Shown here one piece after another: positions 15,668 to 23,419 of a stretch of 64,000 nucleotides of DNA; the first letter of the stretch is position 1, and the number at the start of each line of letters is the position of its first letter. The position numbers and the translations under genes are program-made. Source of the stretch: Aromatoleum evansii (lineage in GTDB: Bacteria > Pseudomonadota > Gammaproteobacteria > Burkholderiales > Rhodocyclaceae); NCBI RefSeq assembly GCF_012910805.1, contig NZ_WTVK01000001.1, positions 62,001 to 126,000 on the forward strand, given 5' to 3'. The notes beneath the pieces were generated by a model. It ran no database searches. It worked only from the letters and a program-made list of their open reading frames with translations, and was not told where the DNA came from.

Positions 15668-16111
15668 TCAGCGGTAAACGAGGACGGGGGTCTTGCTGTG
15701 GGTGAGAACTTTTTGCGTCTCGCTGCCCAGAAGCAGGCCGGCGATGCCGCGGCGCCCGTGCGACGCCATGAAGATCAGGTCGCAGCCGTGACGCTCGGCC
15801 GCGTCGATGATCGCTTCATAGGGGACTTCATTGACGATTGTGTCGGTGTCCGCGGTGACGCCGGCTCCGTCCGCTGCGCTCTTCGCCGCGTCGAGGATGC
15901 GTTTTGCCTCGTCGGCTGCCGCCTTGCCGAACTGTTCCGGAGTGGTGGGATCGATCAACGCCCCCTCACCGTAAATCGGCATCGGGAAGTCGGGTTGCGC
16001 ATAGAAGAACGTGATGCGAGCCCCGGCGTCCTTGGCGAAGGAAACGGCGCGGGCGATGGTGCTCTCGGACAGCGGGGAGCCGTCCGTGGGGACCAGTATG
16101 TGCTTGAACAT
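15668..16111 (-). CDS. Universal stress protein, UspA family
   Basis: A 147-residue single-domain Usp. The N-terminal beta strand FKHILVPTDGS, the pocket Asp in LVPTDGSPLS, and the nucleotide loop ASHGRRGIAG followed by LLGSETQKVLTHS fit the ATP-binding subclass (G-2X-G-9X-G(S/T)). Usp proteins of this kind in anaerobes are often FNR-controlled and support survival without oxygen. The gene is divergent from the nuclease/PHA synthase pair. A TATAAT reads toward it at 16151-16146, placing the FNR box (16195-16208) near -61.5. Confidence 0.88.
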   Translation of the reverse strand: MFKHILVPTDGSPLSESTIARAVSFAKDAGARITFFYAQPDFPMPIYGEGALIDPTTPEQFGKAAADEAKRILDAAKSAADGAGVTADTDTIVNEVPYEAIIDAAERHGCDLIFMASHGRRGIAGLLLGSETQKVLTHSKTPVLVYR

Positions 16112-16145
16112 CGTGCATCTCCCAAGGTTTTGCGAGGACAGATCG

Positions 16146-16151
16146 ATTATA
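16146..16151 (-). promoter_or_regulatory. -10 element of the uspA promoter
   Basis: Perfect TATAAT on the minus strand. The predicted start near 16140 puts the FNR box centre (16201.5) at about -61.5, the class I FNR distance, on the same DNA face. No good -35 hexamer is visible, consistent with an activator-dependent promoter. Confidence 0.6.
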
Positions 16152-16194
16152 GCGACCCCGCTCGTGTGAAAGCGACGATAAAGCTTGCGGGTGG

Positions 16195-16208
16195 TTGATT
16201 CCCGTCAA
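16195..16208. promoter_or_regulatory. FNR/DNR box TTGAT-TCCC-GTCAA shared by divergent genes
   Basis: Near-perfect FNR-family site. Toward the plus strand, TATTCA (16231-16236) is centred 32 bp away, giving class II geometry for the nuclease/PHA synthase transcript (start near 16243, 13 bp before the ATG). Toward the minus strand it lies at about -61.5 for uspA. Confidence 0.78.
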
Positions 16209-16255
16209 TCTTCGTCGCTGTCGCTCCCGATATTCAATGTCACGTGGGAGGCAGC

Positions 16256-17665
16256 ATGGAACTGACATTTTTCGGCGCCGCCGGGGAAGTGACCGGCTCT
16301 TGCGCACGCCTGCGCTACGACGGCGGCACGTTCCTTGTGGACTGCGGCCTGTTCCAGGGAGGACGGGACGCGGACCGCAAGAACCTGCGGGCCCTCGATT
16401 TCGATCTGCGCGGGATCGATTTCGTACTCCTGACGCATGCCCACCTCGATCATTCGGGCCTCATTCCGCGGCTGGTGTCGCTCGGTTACCGGGGAAAGAT
16501 CTACGCCACGGCTGCCACCGTCGACCTGCTCGGCGTGATGTTGCTCGATTCTGCGCACATCATGGAAAAGGAGGCGGAGTGGATCAACCGTGGCAAGCGC
16601 GAGCGGAACCTGCGCCGCGGCTACGAGGCGGCTCCGCTGTATACCGTCAATCAGGCACGAGCGAGCCTGGCGAGCCTGCGCAAGGTCGCATACGGCGAAG
16701 AGTTTACGCCGCACCCGGGGGTCCGTTGCCGCTTTCATGACGCGGGCCACATCCTGGGATCGGCGGTGATCGAGCTCGACATCGAATCCGGCAGCGCTGT
16801 GCGCAAGGTGGTTTTCAGCGGTGACCTCGGGCAGCCGACGAGGCCGGTGTTGCGCGACCCTACGCCGATTCCGGAGGCGGACTTCCTTGTTGTGGAGTCT
16901 ACTTACGGCAATCGCGCTCACCGCGCGATGGCGGAAACCGAACGGGAGCTTGTAGCCATACTCAAGGACACGCTCGAGCGCCGGAAGGGCAATGTCATCA
17001 TCCCGGCGTTTGCGGTAGGGCGCACGCAGGAAATGCTGTTCGTGCTGGCGGGGCTGGTGCGTCAGGGCAAACTGGACGGGCTGGATGTGGTCGTCGATTC
17101 GCCGATGGCGGCGGCAGTGACCGAGCTCACGCTGCGTTACGACGAGCTGTGGGACGACGAAACGCGCGAGCTGCTTGGCTGGATCCGTGCCCACGGCGAG
17201 CGCATGCGCCTGAGGTTCGTTCAGGATGTGGAAGAGTCGAAGGCGCTGAATGACGAACGGTCCGGGCTTGTGATCATTTCGGCAAGCGGGATGTGCGAGG
17301 CGGGGCGGATCAAGCATCACCTGCGCTACAACATCGACCGCAGCGAGTGCAGCATCGTGATCTGCGGTTTCCAGGCGGCAGGCACGCTGGGCAGGCGCCT
17401 GGTTGACGGTGCCCGCGCGGTCACCCTGTTTGGCGAGCGGATCCCGGTGCGGGCCGCAGTCCATACCATAGGGGGGCTGTCGGCCCACGCCGACCAGCCG
17501 GCGTTGCTGGAATGGCTGGCGAATTTCAAGCAGCCGCCACGCCATACGTTTGTCGTGCATGGCGAGCTGCAGGCGGCAACTGCGCTGGCGGATGCAGTGG
17601 ATGAGCGGTTCGGCTGGCCGCATGTCACGGTTCCGGCCGCGGGGCACTGTTATAGTCTGACTTGA
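16256..17665 (+). CDS. Metallo-beta-lactamase/beta-CASP RNA-processing-type hydrolase
   Basis: A 469-residue protein. Zinc-binding motifs of the MBL fold are present: HAHLDHSG, the later DAGHILGSA histidine and GDLGQP. The beta-CASP insert follows with STYGNR and PAFAVGRTQE. The C-terminal RMMBL part contains SGMCEAGRIKHHL and HTIGGLSAHADQ. These are the features of the CPSF73-like bacterial and archaeal RNA nucleases. ATG 16256 follows GGGAGG; GTG 16244 is in frame. It is the first gene behind an FNR box, and the PHA synthase begins 31 bp after its stop, suggesting co-regulation. The RNA target is unknown. Confidence 0.85.
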   Translation: MELTFFGAAGEVTGSCARLRYDGGTFLVDCGLFQGGRDADRKNLRALDFDLRGIDFVLLTHAHLDHSGLIPRLVSLGYRGKIYATAATVDLLGVMLLDSAHIMEKEAEWINRGKRERNLRRGYEAAPLYTVNQARASLASLRKVAYGEEFTPHPGVRCRFHDAGHILGSAVIELDIESGSAVRKVVFSGDLGQPTRPVLRDPTPIPEADFLVVESTYGNRAHRAMAETERELVAILKDTLERRKGNVIIPAFAVGRTQEMLFVLAGLVRQGKLDGLDVVVDSPMAAAVTELTLRYDELWDDETRELLGWIRAHGERMRLRFVQDVEESKALNDERSGLVIISASGMCEAGRIKHHLRYNIDRSECSIVICGFQAAGTLGRRLVDGARAVTLFGERIPVRAAVHTIGGLSAHADQPALLEWLANFKQPPRHTFVVHGELQAATALADAVDERFGWPHVTVPAAGHCYSLT

Positions 17666-17696
17666 GCGTCATCGCGACGTGCGGGAGCGTCGGGCC

Positions 17697-19448
17697 ATGA
17701 AGAACGGAACTGCGAACAGGAAGCGTGGTGCGGGAGATCCTCAGCGAGCCGTGCGGCGCGCACTTCGCGATATCCACGACAGCGTCGAAGGGACTCTCGA
17801 TCCGCTCGGGATGGCTGCTCCGATCATGCATGCACAGCTTGCCTGGCTTGCTCACCCCCAGGAACTTGCCGAACGGATGGTCGAGCTCTCGAGCGACCTG
17901 TGGCGCCTGCAATGGCATTCCGCCTGCCGTGCGATGGGGCTGGCCAGCAAGGATCCTGTCCTTCCCAATGCTGACGATGAGCGGTTTGCCGATCCGGTGT
18001 GGACCGATTCCGCAACCTGGGATCTGACCAAGGAGTGGTACCTCGCGTTCACGCACCACATGCAGGACATGCTCTTCGACACGCCGGGGCTGTCGAGCAA
18101 GGAGCGCCGTCGGGCCGCGTTCTGGTGGCGGAAGTGGTTGAACGCGGTTGCGCCGACCAATTTCTTCTGGACCAATCCGGTCGCCATACGCAAGGCCATG
18201 GAGACGAAGGGCGAGAGCCTCGCCGAGGGCGTACGCAACATGCTCGCGGACCTCGAGGCGGGTGAAATCCGCCTGAGCAGTCCGGGCGATTTCAAGGTGG
18301 GGGTCACGCTGGGCACGAGCGCGGGATCGGTCGTGTTCCGCAATCGGCTGCTCGAAGTGATCCACTATGCGCCGACGCAGCCGAAGGTGCATGCCGAGCC
18401 GGTCGTGATCGTCACGCCATGGATCAACAAGTTCTACATTCTCGATCTGACGCCGAAGAAGAGCATGGTCCGCTATCTGCTGGATCAGGGCCTGGACGTG
18501 TTCATCACGAGCTGGAAGAACCCCGATCAGTCGATGCGCGACGTCACCTTCGATGCCTATCTGGAGGAGGGCGTCCAGGCGATCGTCGAAACGGCGCGCA
18601 GCTTCACCGGCGCAGCCAAGGTGCATGCGGTCGGCTACTGTATCGGCGGCACGGCGCTGGCGATGTACATGGCGTGGGCGAATCGCCGCTTCCCCCCGAA
18701 CGAGGTGCCGGTGGCCGACTGGACCCTGTTCACGACGCTGGTCGACTTCCATCGGCCCGGGGATATCGAGGTATTCATCGATGAGGCGAGTGTCCGCTAC
18801 CTCTCCGAGAACATGGCGCGCAAGGGCTTCCTCGAAGGCAAGGAAATGGCCTCCGCCTTCCGCCTGCTCCGTTCCAACAGCCTGATCTGGCACTACGTCG
18901 TGCACGGCTGGCTGTACGGCGAGGCGCCCGCCCCCTTCGACGTGTTGTACTGGAACATGGACGCCACGCGCATGCCCTATGCGATGCATTCGTGGTACCT
19001 GCGCGAGCTCTATCTCGAGAATCGCCTCATCGAGGTGGATGGCCTGACGATTTCGGGGCAGCCGATCGATCTGTCCCGCATCGTCCAGCCGCTATATGCC
19101 GTGGGAGCCGAGGACGACCACATCGCGCCGTGGGCGCAGGCGTATCGCGTCAATAATCTCGTCACCGGGCCGCGGCGTTTCGTGCTGTCGAGCTCGGGCC
19201 ACATCCTTGGCATCGTCAACCCGCCGGTGAATCCGCCCAGGCGCAAGTACTGGGTCGCGGCGGCCCGACGCACGGACAAGGCGGACGACTGGCGCAAGCA
19301 CGCCGAGGAGCATGAGGGCAGCTGGTGGAACGACTGGGTCGCCTGGCTCAAGCCGCGCTGCGGCGAGCTTGTCGACGCCCGCCCTGCCGCGTCCGCGGCC
19401 TTTCCCGAGATTGCCCGGGCTCCGGGGCAATACGTGCTCGAGCGCTGA
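17697..19448 (+). CDS. phaC: PHA synthase, class I-like (FNR-box-linked copy)
   Basis: A 583-residue polyhydroxyalkanoate synthase. The N-terminal PhaC domain contains NPVAIRKAMETKGES. The alpha/beta-hydrolase core has the lipase-like box GYCIGG with catalytic Cys about 315, Asp in YAVGAEDDHIAPW and His in SSSGHILGIVNPP. It polymerises 3-hydroxyacyl-CoA on PHB granules. ATG 17697 starts the family N-terminus. Unlike the second copy at 52.6 kb, it lies away from phaB and phaR and follows the beta-CASP gene behind an FNR box, so it is probably induced at low oxygen. The 31-bp gap suggests one transcript. Confidence 0.9.
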   Translation: MKNGTANRKRGAGDPQRAVRRALRDIHDSVEGTLDPLGMAAPIMHAQLAWLAHPQELAERMVELSSDLWRLQWHSACRAMGLASKDPVLPNADDERFADPVWTDSATWDLTKEWYLAFTHHMQDMLFDTPGLSSKERRRAAFWWRKWLNAVAPTNFFWTNPVAIRKAMETKGESLAEGVRNMLADLEAGEIRLSSPGDFKVGVTLGTSAGSVVFRNRLLEVIHYAPTQPKVHAEPVVIVTPWINKFYILDLTPKKSMVRYLLDQGLDVFITSWKNPDQSMRDVTFDAYLEEGVQAIVETARSFTGAAKVHAVGYCIGGTALAMYMAWANRRFPPNEVPVADWTLFTTLVDFHRPGDIEVFIDEASVRYLSENMARKGFLEGKEMASAFRLLRSNSLIWHYVVHGWLYGEAPAPFDVLYWNMDATRMPYAMHSWYLRELYLENRLIEVDGLTISGQPIDLSRIVQPLYAVGAEDDHIAPWAQAYRVNNLVTGPRRFVLSSSGHILGIVNPPVNPPRRKYWVAAARRTDKADDWRKHAEEHEGSWWNDWVAWLKPRCGELVDARPAASAAFPEIARAPGQYVLER

Positions 19449-19491
19449 TCCGATCCTGGCTCGACGGCTGAGCCGGGGGCGCTACCCCCGA

Positions 19492-19505
19492 TTGACCCCT
19501 GTCAA
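19492..19505. promoter_or_regulatory. FNR/DNR box TTGAC-CCCT-GTCAA between convergent genes
   Basis: An FNR-family site in the 114-bp space between the 3' ends of phaC (plus) and the dnr-like gene (minus). GAGAAT (19528-19533) is centred exactly 32 bp away on the plus side, so the predicted transcript would start near 19540 and run antisense into the dnr-like gene. GGGGG-CGCTA-CCCCC just upstream (19475-19489) may close the phaC transcript. Confidence 0.6.
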
Positions 19506-19562
19506 GGTGACTCGCGGCCTGCGCACAGAGAATCCCCCGAAAGCCCCGCCAGCGGGTGCCGG

Positions 19563-20249
19563 TCAGCCCTGATGGCGGGCCAGGCGGGCGGGGTCCAGCA
19601 GGGAGATGTGTTTACCGTGTACCGTGATGAGTCCGGCTTCGGACAGGTCGTGAAAAATCCGCGACAGCGTTTCGGGCGTCAGATTGAGCCGCGAGGCGAT
19701 GACCTGCTTGCTTGTCGGCAGGGCGATGTCGCAGGCGCCGTCGCTTTCGCCGTCGACCTGCTGCAGCAGGTAGCCGATCACCCGCTGCATGCTCGAGCGC
19801 AGGGAGTAGGTCTCGACGTCCTGGATCATGCCGTGCAGGCGGATCGCCATGCCGGCGAGGAGTTTGCGTGCGAATCCCGGATCCTGGTCGATCAGTTCCG
19901 ATACCACCGCCTGGCCGATGTGCAGCAGCTGCGTCGTGGTGAGGGCTTCGGCGAACACCGGGTACGGGCGGTTGAGGAACATCACGGCCTCGCCGAAGGT
20001 GTGCATGGGGCTGATGATTTCGACAACTTTTTCGTTGCCCTGCGCGGACGACACGGCGAGCTTCATCTGACCCGAAACGACGTAGTAGAAGCCGTGCACG
20101 GGATCGCCGCGCTGGAACAGGATTTCGCCCTTTTCGAGATGGCGTTCGCGGGTGAAGCGGGCGACACGGTCGATCTCCTCTGCGGTCAGTTCGCCGAAGA
20201 AAGAAACCTGGCGCAGAGCGGCGGGGATATCGACTGGGCGGTTGGGCAT
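19563..20249 (-). CDS. dnr: CRP/FNR-family regulator of the DNR (nitric oxide) type
   Basis: A 228-residue regulator. Its cyclic-nucleotide-like domain contains GFYYVVSGQMKLAVSS and MHTFGEAVMF, close to the DNR pattern. The helix-turn-helix is TPETLSRIFHDLSEAGLI, with the E..SR recognition helix that reads TTGAT-N4-ATCAA-type sites. The N-terminal FNR cysteine cluster is absent. DNR proteins sense NO through heme and switch on denitrification. The start ATG 20249 follows ACGGAG; the longer open frame upstream is antisense to nnrS. It is divergent from nnrS, supporting a role in the NO response. Confidence 0.82.
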   Translation of the reverse strand: MPNRPVDIPAALRQVSFFGELTAEEIDRVARFTRERHLEKGEILFQRGDPVHGFYYVVSGQMKLAVSSAQGNEKVVEIISPMHTFGEAVMFLNRPYPVFAEALTTTQLLHIGQAVVSELIDQDPGFARKLLAGMAIRLHGMIQDVETYSLRSSMQRVIGYLLQQVDGESDGACDIALPTSKQVIASRLNLTPETLSRIFHDLSEAGLITVHGKHISLLDPARLARHQG

Positions 20250-20388
20250 TTCGGACTCCGTGGGGAAACTCGTGCATTCTAACCCGCAACCCAATACGGG
20301 CCGCGATCCTGTGCCTCGGCGACTGTCTCCGTTGGGCGCGACAACGGACAAGGCGCAGGCTCGAGCAAAGCCGGCTTCGGGCTCCTTG

Positions 20389-21576
20389 ATGCTGTTTGTC
20401 GCGCCGCACAGGACACTGTTCCTTTCCGGCGCCGTGATGCTTCTCGTGAGCTTTGCGCTGTGGGCCATCGAGCTCGGCGCCCGCGCGGGGCTGCTGCCTG
20501 CGATCGGCTGGGTGTTCCCCCCGGGGTGGATGCACGCCCTGCTCGTGACGGGCGGCGTCTTCCCCCTGTTCATGTTCGGATTTCTCCTCACCGCCATGCC
20601 ACGCTGGCAGGGATACGACGAGATTGCGGCGGGACGCTGGCTCTGGTCGTGGCGCCTGCTCGCGGCCGGGTGGGCCCTCGTTACGGTGGGGATGATCGCG
20701 CCGGGCGTTGCCATGGCGGGCTTGGTGCTCGTGCTTGCCGGATGGGGCGGGATGCAGCGCATCCTGTGGCAGGTCGCGCATCATGGCGATCTGGAGGCCC
20801 TGCATGCTCGCGTGGTGTGCTACGCGATGATCGCCGGAATGCTTGCCGTAATTGCCTGGCTCGGTTTTGCGCTGAGCGGCGATCCGGTCTGGGCGCGTAT
20901 TGCGATCGAGCTTGCGGTGTTCTGCTCGCTGTTGCCGGTGTTCTTCAGTGTGTGCCATCGCATGGTGCCCTTCTTTTCCAGCGGCGTGATCCCGTCCTAC
21001 GTCATGGTGCGTCCGCTGTGGGTTCTGGTGCTGGTCGTCGGGGGCAGCGTCATGCATGCCGTGTTCGACGTCGCGGGATGGTTGTCGCTGCGCTGGATCG
21101 CGGATGCACCCGCCGCGGTCGCGGCCCTGTGGCTGTCGCGGCAGTGGCGGCCGGTGCCGGCGATGAAGGTGCCCCTGCTGGGGATGCTCCACATCGGCTT
21201 TCTGTGGCTGGGAATCGCGCTGACCCTCTTCGCGATCCAGAGCGCGGCCTCGCTGCTCGGGTACAACATGCTGGGCATGGCCCCGCTGCATGCGCTGGGT
21301 GTCGGATTCTTCGGGTCCGTCCTGATGGCGATGGTGTCGCGGGTCACCCTCGGGCATTCGGGTCGCAAGCTCGCAGCAGATCGCCTGACTTGGGGACTTT
21401 TCCTCGGTCTCGAACTCGTCGTCGTCGTGCGGATCACGGCTGAGCTCGTCCCCGCAGGCTGGTCGGCGCTCGTCATGCTGCTGGCTGTGCTCGGTTGGCT
21501 GGGCGTGTTCGGCGCCTGGGCAACGCGCTATCTGCCGATCTACTGGCGCCCGCGCAGCGACGGGCGTCCGGGTTGA
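20389..21576 (+). CDS. nnrS: NnrS family membrane protein (nitric oxide response)
   Basis: About 395 residues with some 12 hydrophobic segments. Conserved NnrS positions are seen: WMHALLVTGGVFPLFMFGF near the N-terminus, FFSVCHRMVPFFSS in the middle and a late H-A-L-x-x-G motif (APLHALGVGFFGS). NnrS is a heme- and copper-containing membrane protein that protects against NO-derived stress. The start is uncertain: ATG 20389 gives normal length, but the frame is open upstream (GTG and TTG candidates) and no clear ribosome site is visible. It is followed after 4 bp by the SirB2-like gene. Confidence 0.85.
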   Translation: MLFVAPHRTLFLSGAVMLLVSFALWAIELGARAGLLPAIGWVFPPGWMHALLVTGGVFPLFMFGFLLTAMPRWQGYDEIAAGRWLWSWRLLAAGWALVTVGMIAPGVAMAGLVLVLAGWGGMQRILWQVAHHGDLEALHARVVCYAMIAGMLAVIAWLGFALSGDPVWARIAIELAVFCSLLPVFFSVCHRMVPFFSSGVIPSYVMVRPLWVLVLVVGGSVMHAVFDVAGWLSLRWIADAPAAVAALWLSRQWRPVPAMKVPLLGMLHIGFLWLGIALTLFAIQSAASLLGYNMLGMAPLHALGVGFFGSVLMAMVSRVTLGHSGRKLAADRLTWGLFLGLELVVVVRITAELVPAGWSALVMLLAVLGWLGVFGAWATRYLPIYWRPRSDGRPG

Positions 21577-21580
21577 GCGC

Positions 21581-21979
21581 ATGTACCCGGCGATCAAGCA
21601 CCTGCACATCCTGTGTGCGATCCTGAGCATCAGCGGCTTCCTGCTGCAGGGCATGTGGATGCTGCTGCGCAGCCCCCTGGTGGATCACCGCGTCACGCGC
21701 ACTCTGCCGCATGTGATCGACACGGTGTTTCTCGGCAGCGCGATCACGCTGGCGACGATGAGCGGCCAGTACCCCTTCGTCGCGCCGTGGGTCACCGCCA
21801 AGGTCGTCGCGCTTGTCGTCTATATTCTTCTTGGCGCGACCGCGCTGCGCTGGGGACGCACCATGCGCGTCCGGGTAATGGCGCTGCTGGCGGCCCTGCT
21901 TGTTTTTTCATGGATCGTGTCGGTGGCACTGAGCAAGCACCCGGCAGGATTCCTCGCGTATGCCGGAGTGTTCCAATGA
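21581..21979 (+). CDS. SirB2 family membrane protein
   Basis: A 132-residue protein with four membrane helices and the SirB family opening YPAIKHLHILCAILSISGF and later HVIDTVFLGSAITLA. SirB2-like proteins are small membrane proteins of unclear function, named after an invasion-gene regulator locus in Salmonella. Here the gene is tightly packed between nnrS (4-bp gap) and the hemerythrin gene (ATGA overlap), so it probably belongs to an NO or low-oxygen response unit. Confidence 0.8.
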   Translation: MYPAIKHLHILCAILSISGFLLQGMWMLLRSPLVDHRVTRTLPHVIDTVFLGSAITLATMSGQYPFVAPWVTAKVVALVVYILLGATALRWGRTMRVRVMALLAALLVFSWIVSVALSKHPAGFLAYAGVFQ

Positions 21980-22506
21980 CCGATTCGCTGATCCCTTCCT
22001 CGCCCGGTTTCGAGACGCCTCTCGAGATGCTCGAGGCCTGCCATGAGCGCCTGCAGGCGCAGCTTGCGACCCTGGCACGGCTCGCCGCATGGCTGCCGGA
22101 GCATGGTCCGGACAAGCAGGCGCAGCAGGCTGCCGCCAACGTGATGCGTTACTTCGACGTCGCTGCCGTCAAGCATCATCAGGACGAGGAGGACGACCTT
22201 TTCCCCGTCCTGCGCGCGCGTGCCGATGAGGCCCGGCGTGCCGAACTCGGCGCGCTCATCGACTGGATCCTGGCGGATCACCAGAAGCTCTTTGCCGGCT
22301 GGGCGCGGATGCGCACGCGTCTTGAGCGCATTGCCGCCGGAGAAGCGACCGATCTCACACCGGCGGACGTCGACGCGTTCGCGGATGCCTATCGCCGCCA
22401 CATTCAGCGCGAGGAGGGCGAGCTGTTGCCGATTGCGCGCAATCTGCTGTCCGAAGAAGACATCGCCGCCCTGTCCGGCACGATGACTGCGCGACGGCGT
22501 CAATAA
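21976..22506 (+). CDS. Hemerythrin HHE-domain protein
   Basis: A 176-residue all-helical protein. Iron-ligand candidates occur in the expected order: His in LEACHERLQ, the HHQDEEDDLFP motif, His in LADHQKLFAG, and HIQREEGELLP. This fits a diiron hemerythrin-like/HHE protein related to YtfE/DnrN-type repair or oxygen/NO-binding proteins, though the N-terminal ScdA region is missing. Its ATG overlaps the sirB2 stop (ATGA). Placement after nnrS suggests a role in NO or oxygen handling. Confidence 0.85.
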   Translation: MTDSLIPSSPGFETPLEMLEACHERLQAQLATLARLAAWLPEHGPDKQAQQAAANVMRYFDVAAVKHHQDEEDDLFPVLRARADEARRAELGALIDWILADHQKLFAGWARMRTRLERIAAGEATDLTPADVDAFADAYRRHIQREEGELLPIARNLLSEEDIAALSGTMTARRRQ

Positions 22507-22545
22507 CGGCCGAGGGCGACGGGCGTATGAAGAGGGAAAGCCCCT

Positions 22546-23292
22546 TCAGGGGCGCGGCGTGGGGTGCTGGATCAGCCGCTTCAGGCCGACGATGTCCAGA
22601 ATGCGGATGTGTTTCTGCTGAACTGCGATCAGCCCTTCGTCCTGGAACTTCGAAAAGGCGCGTGACACAGTCTCCAGCTTTAGGCCGAGATAGGAGCCGA
22701 TCTCCTCGCGGGTCATGCGCAGGTGGAACTCCGCCGGAGAAAAGCCGCGCGCCGTGAAACGCTGGGACATGTTGAGCAGGAAGGCCGCCAGGCGCTCTTC
22801 CGCACGCATCGAGCCGAGGAGGGTCATCACGCCATGGTCGCGCACGATTTCGCGGCTCATCACCTTGTGGAACTGCAGTTGCAGCCCCTCGACCACGCGC
22901 GAAAGCTCCTCGAGCTTGCTGTATGCGATGACGCACACCTCGCTGTCTTCCAGCGCGATCGCGTTGCAGGAATGGGCTTCGGTGCTGATGCCGTCGAGTC
23001 CGAGCATCTCCCCTGTCATCTGGAAGCCGGTGACCTGTTCGCGCCCGTCCTCAAGCAGCACGTCGGTCTTGAACGAGCCGGCGCGGATCGCGTAGATTGC
23101 CTCGAAGGGATCGCCCGCGCGATACAGGTGCTGCTGGCGCTTGATCTTGCGACGTGCGCCGACGAGTTCGTCGAGACGGTCGATTTCCGATTCCGACATC
23201 CCGAACGGCAGGCACAGCTCGACCAGATTGCACTGGGAGCATGCGACCTTCAGACTCGCAACTGTAATCGGCACCGTCGCCTTCATTTGCAC
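22546..23292 (-). CDS. fnr: FNR, oxygen-sensing transcription regulator
   Basis: A 248-residue FNR. With GTG 23292 as start, Cys18, Cys21 and Cys27 (CSQCNLVELC) and Cys120 (EDSEVC) match the spacing of the four [4Fe-4S] ligands of E. coli FNR (20, 23, 29, 122). The helix-turn-helix is TREEIGSYLGLKLETVSRAFSKF. ATG 23286 two codons later is equally possible; AAGGA lies 10 nt before the GTG. An FNR box between this gene and hemN suggests autoregulation or hemN control. It should read the four FNR boxes in this window. Confidence 0.95.
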   Translation of the reverse strand: MQMKATVPITVASLKVACSQCNLVELCLPFGMSESEIDRLDELVGARRKIKRQQHLYRAGDPFEAIYAIRAGSFKTDVLLEDGREQVTGFQMTGEMLGLDGISTEAHSCNAIALEDSEVCVIAYSKLEELSRVVEGLQLQFHKVMSREIVRDHGVMTLLGSMRAEERLAAFLLNMSQRFTARGFSPAEFHLRMTREEIGSYLGLKLETVSRAFSKFQDEGLIAVQQKHIRILDIVGLKRLIQHPTPRP

Positions 23293-23351
23293 GATAATAT
23301 TGTTCCTTCTACATCGACCGAGAAGTGGCAGGCGCCTGTCGGAATGTACCG

Positions 23352-23365
23352 TTGATCCACGTCAA
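23352..23365. promoter_or_regulatory. FNR box TTGAT-CCAC-GTCAA between fnr and hemN
   Basis: Strong FNR-family site. The hexamer 32 bp toward hemN is GATCGT (23388-23393), a weak -10; the mirrored position toward fnr (GCCACT on the minus strand) is weaker. Activation of hemN is the likelier role. The predicted hemN start near 23400 favours the second in-frame ATG (23420) as its initiator. Confidence 0.75.
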
Positions 23366-23419
23366 CCACGAAACTGCGGCTTTTTGAGATCGTACGGAAT
23401 GCACTCAAGCGATACAACC

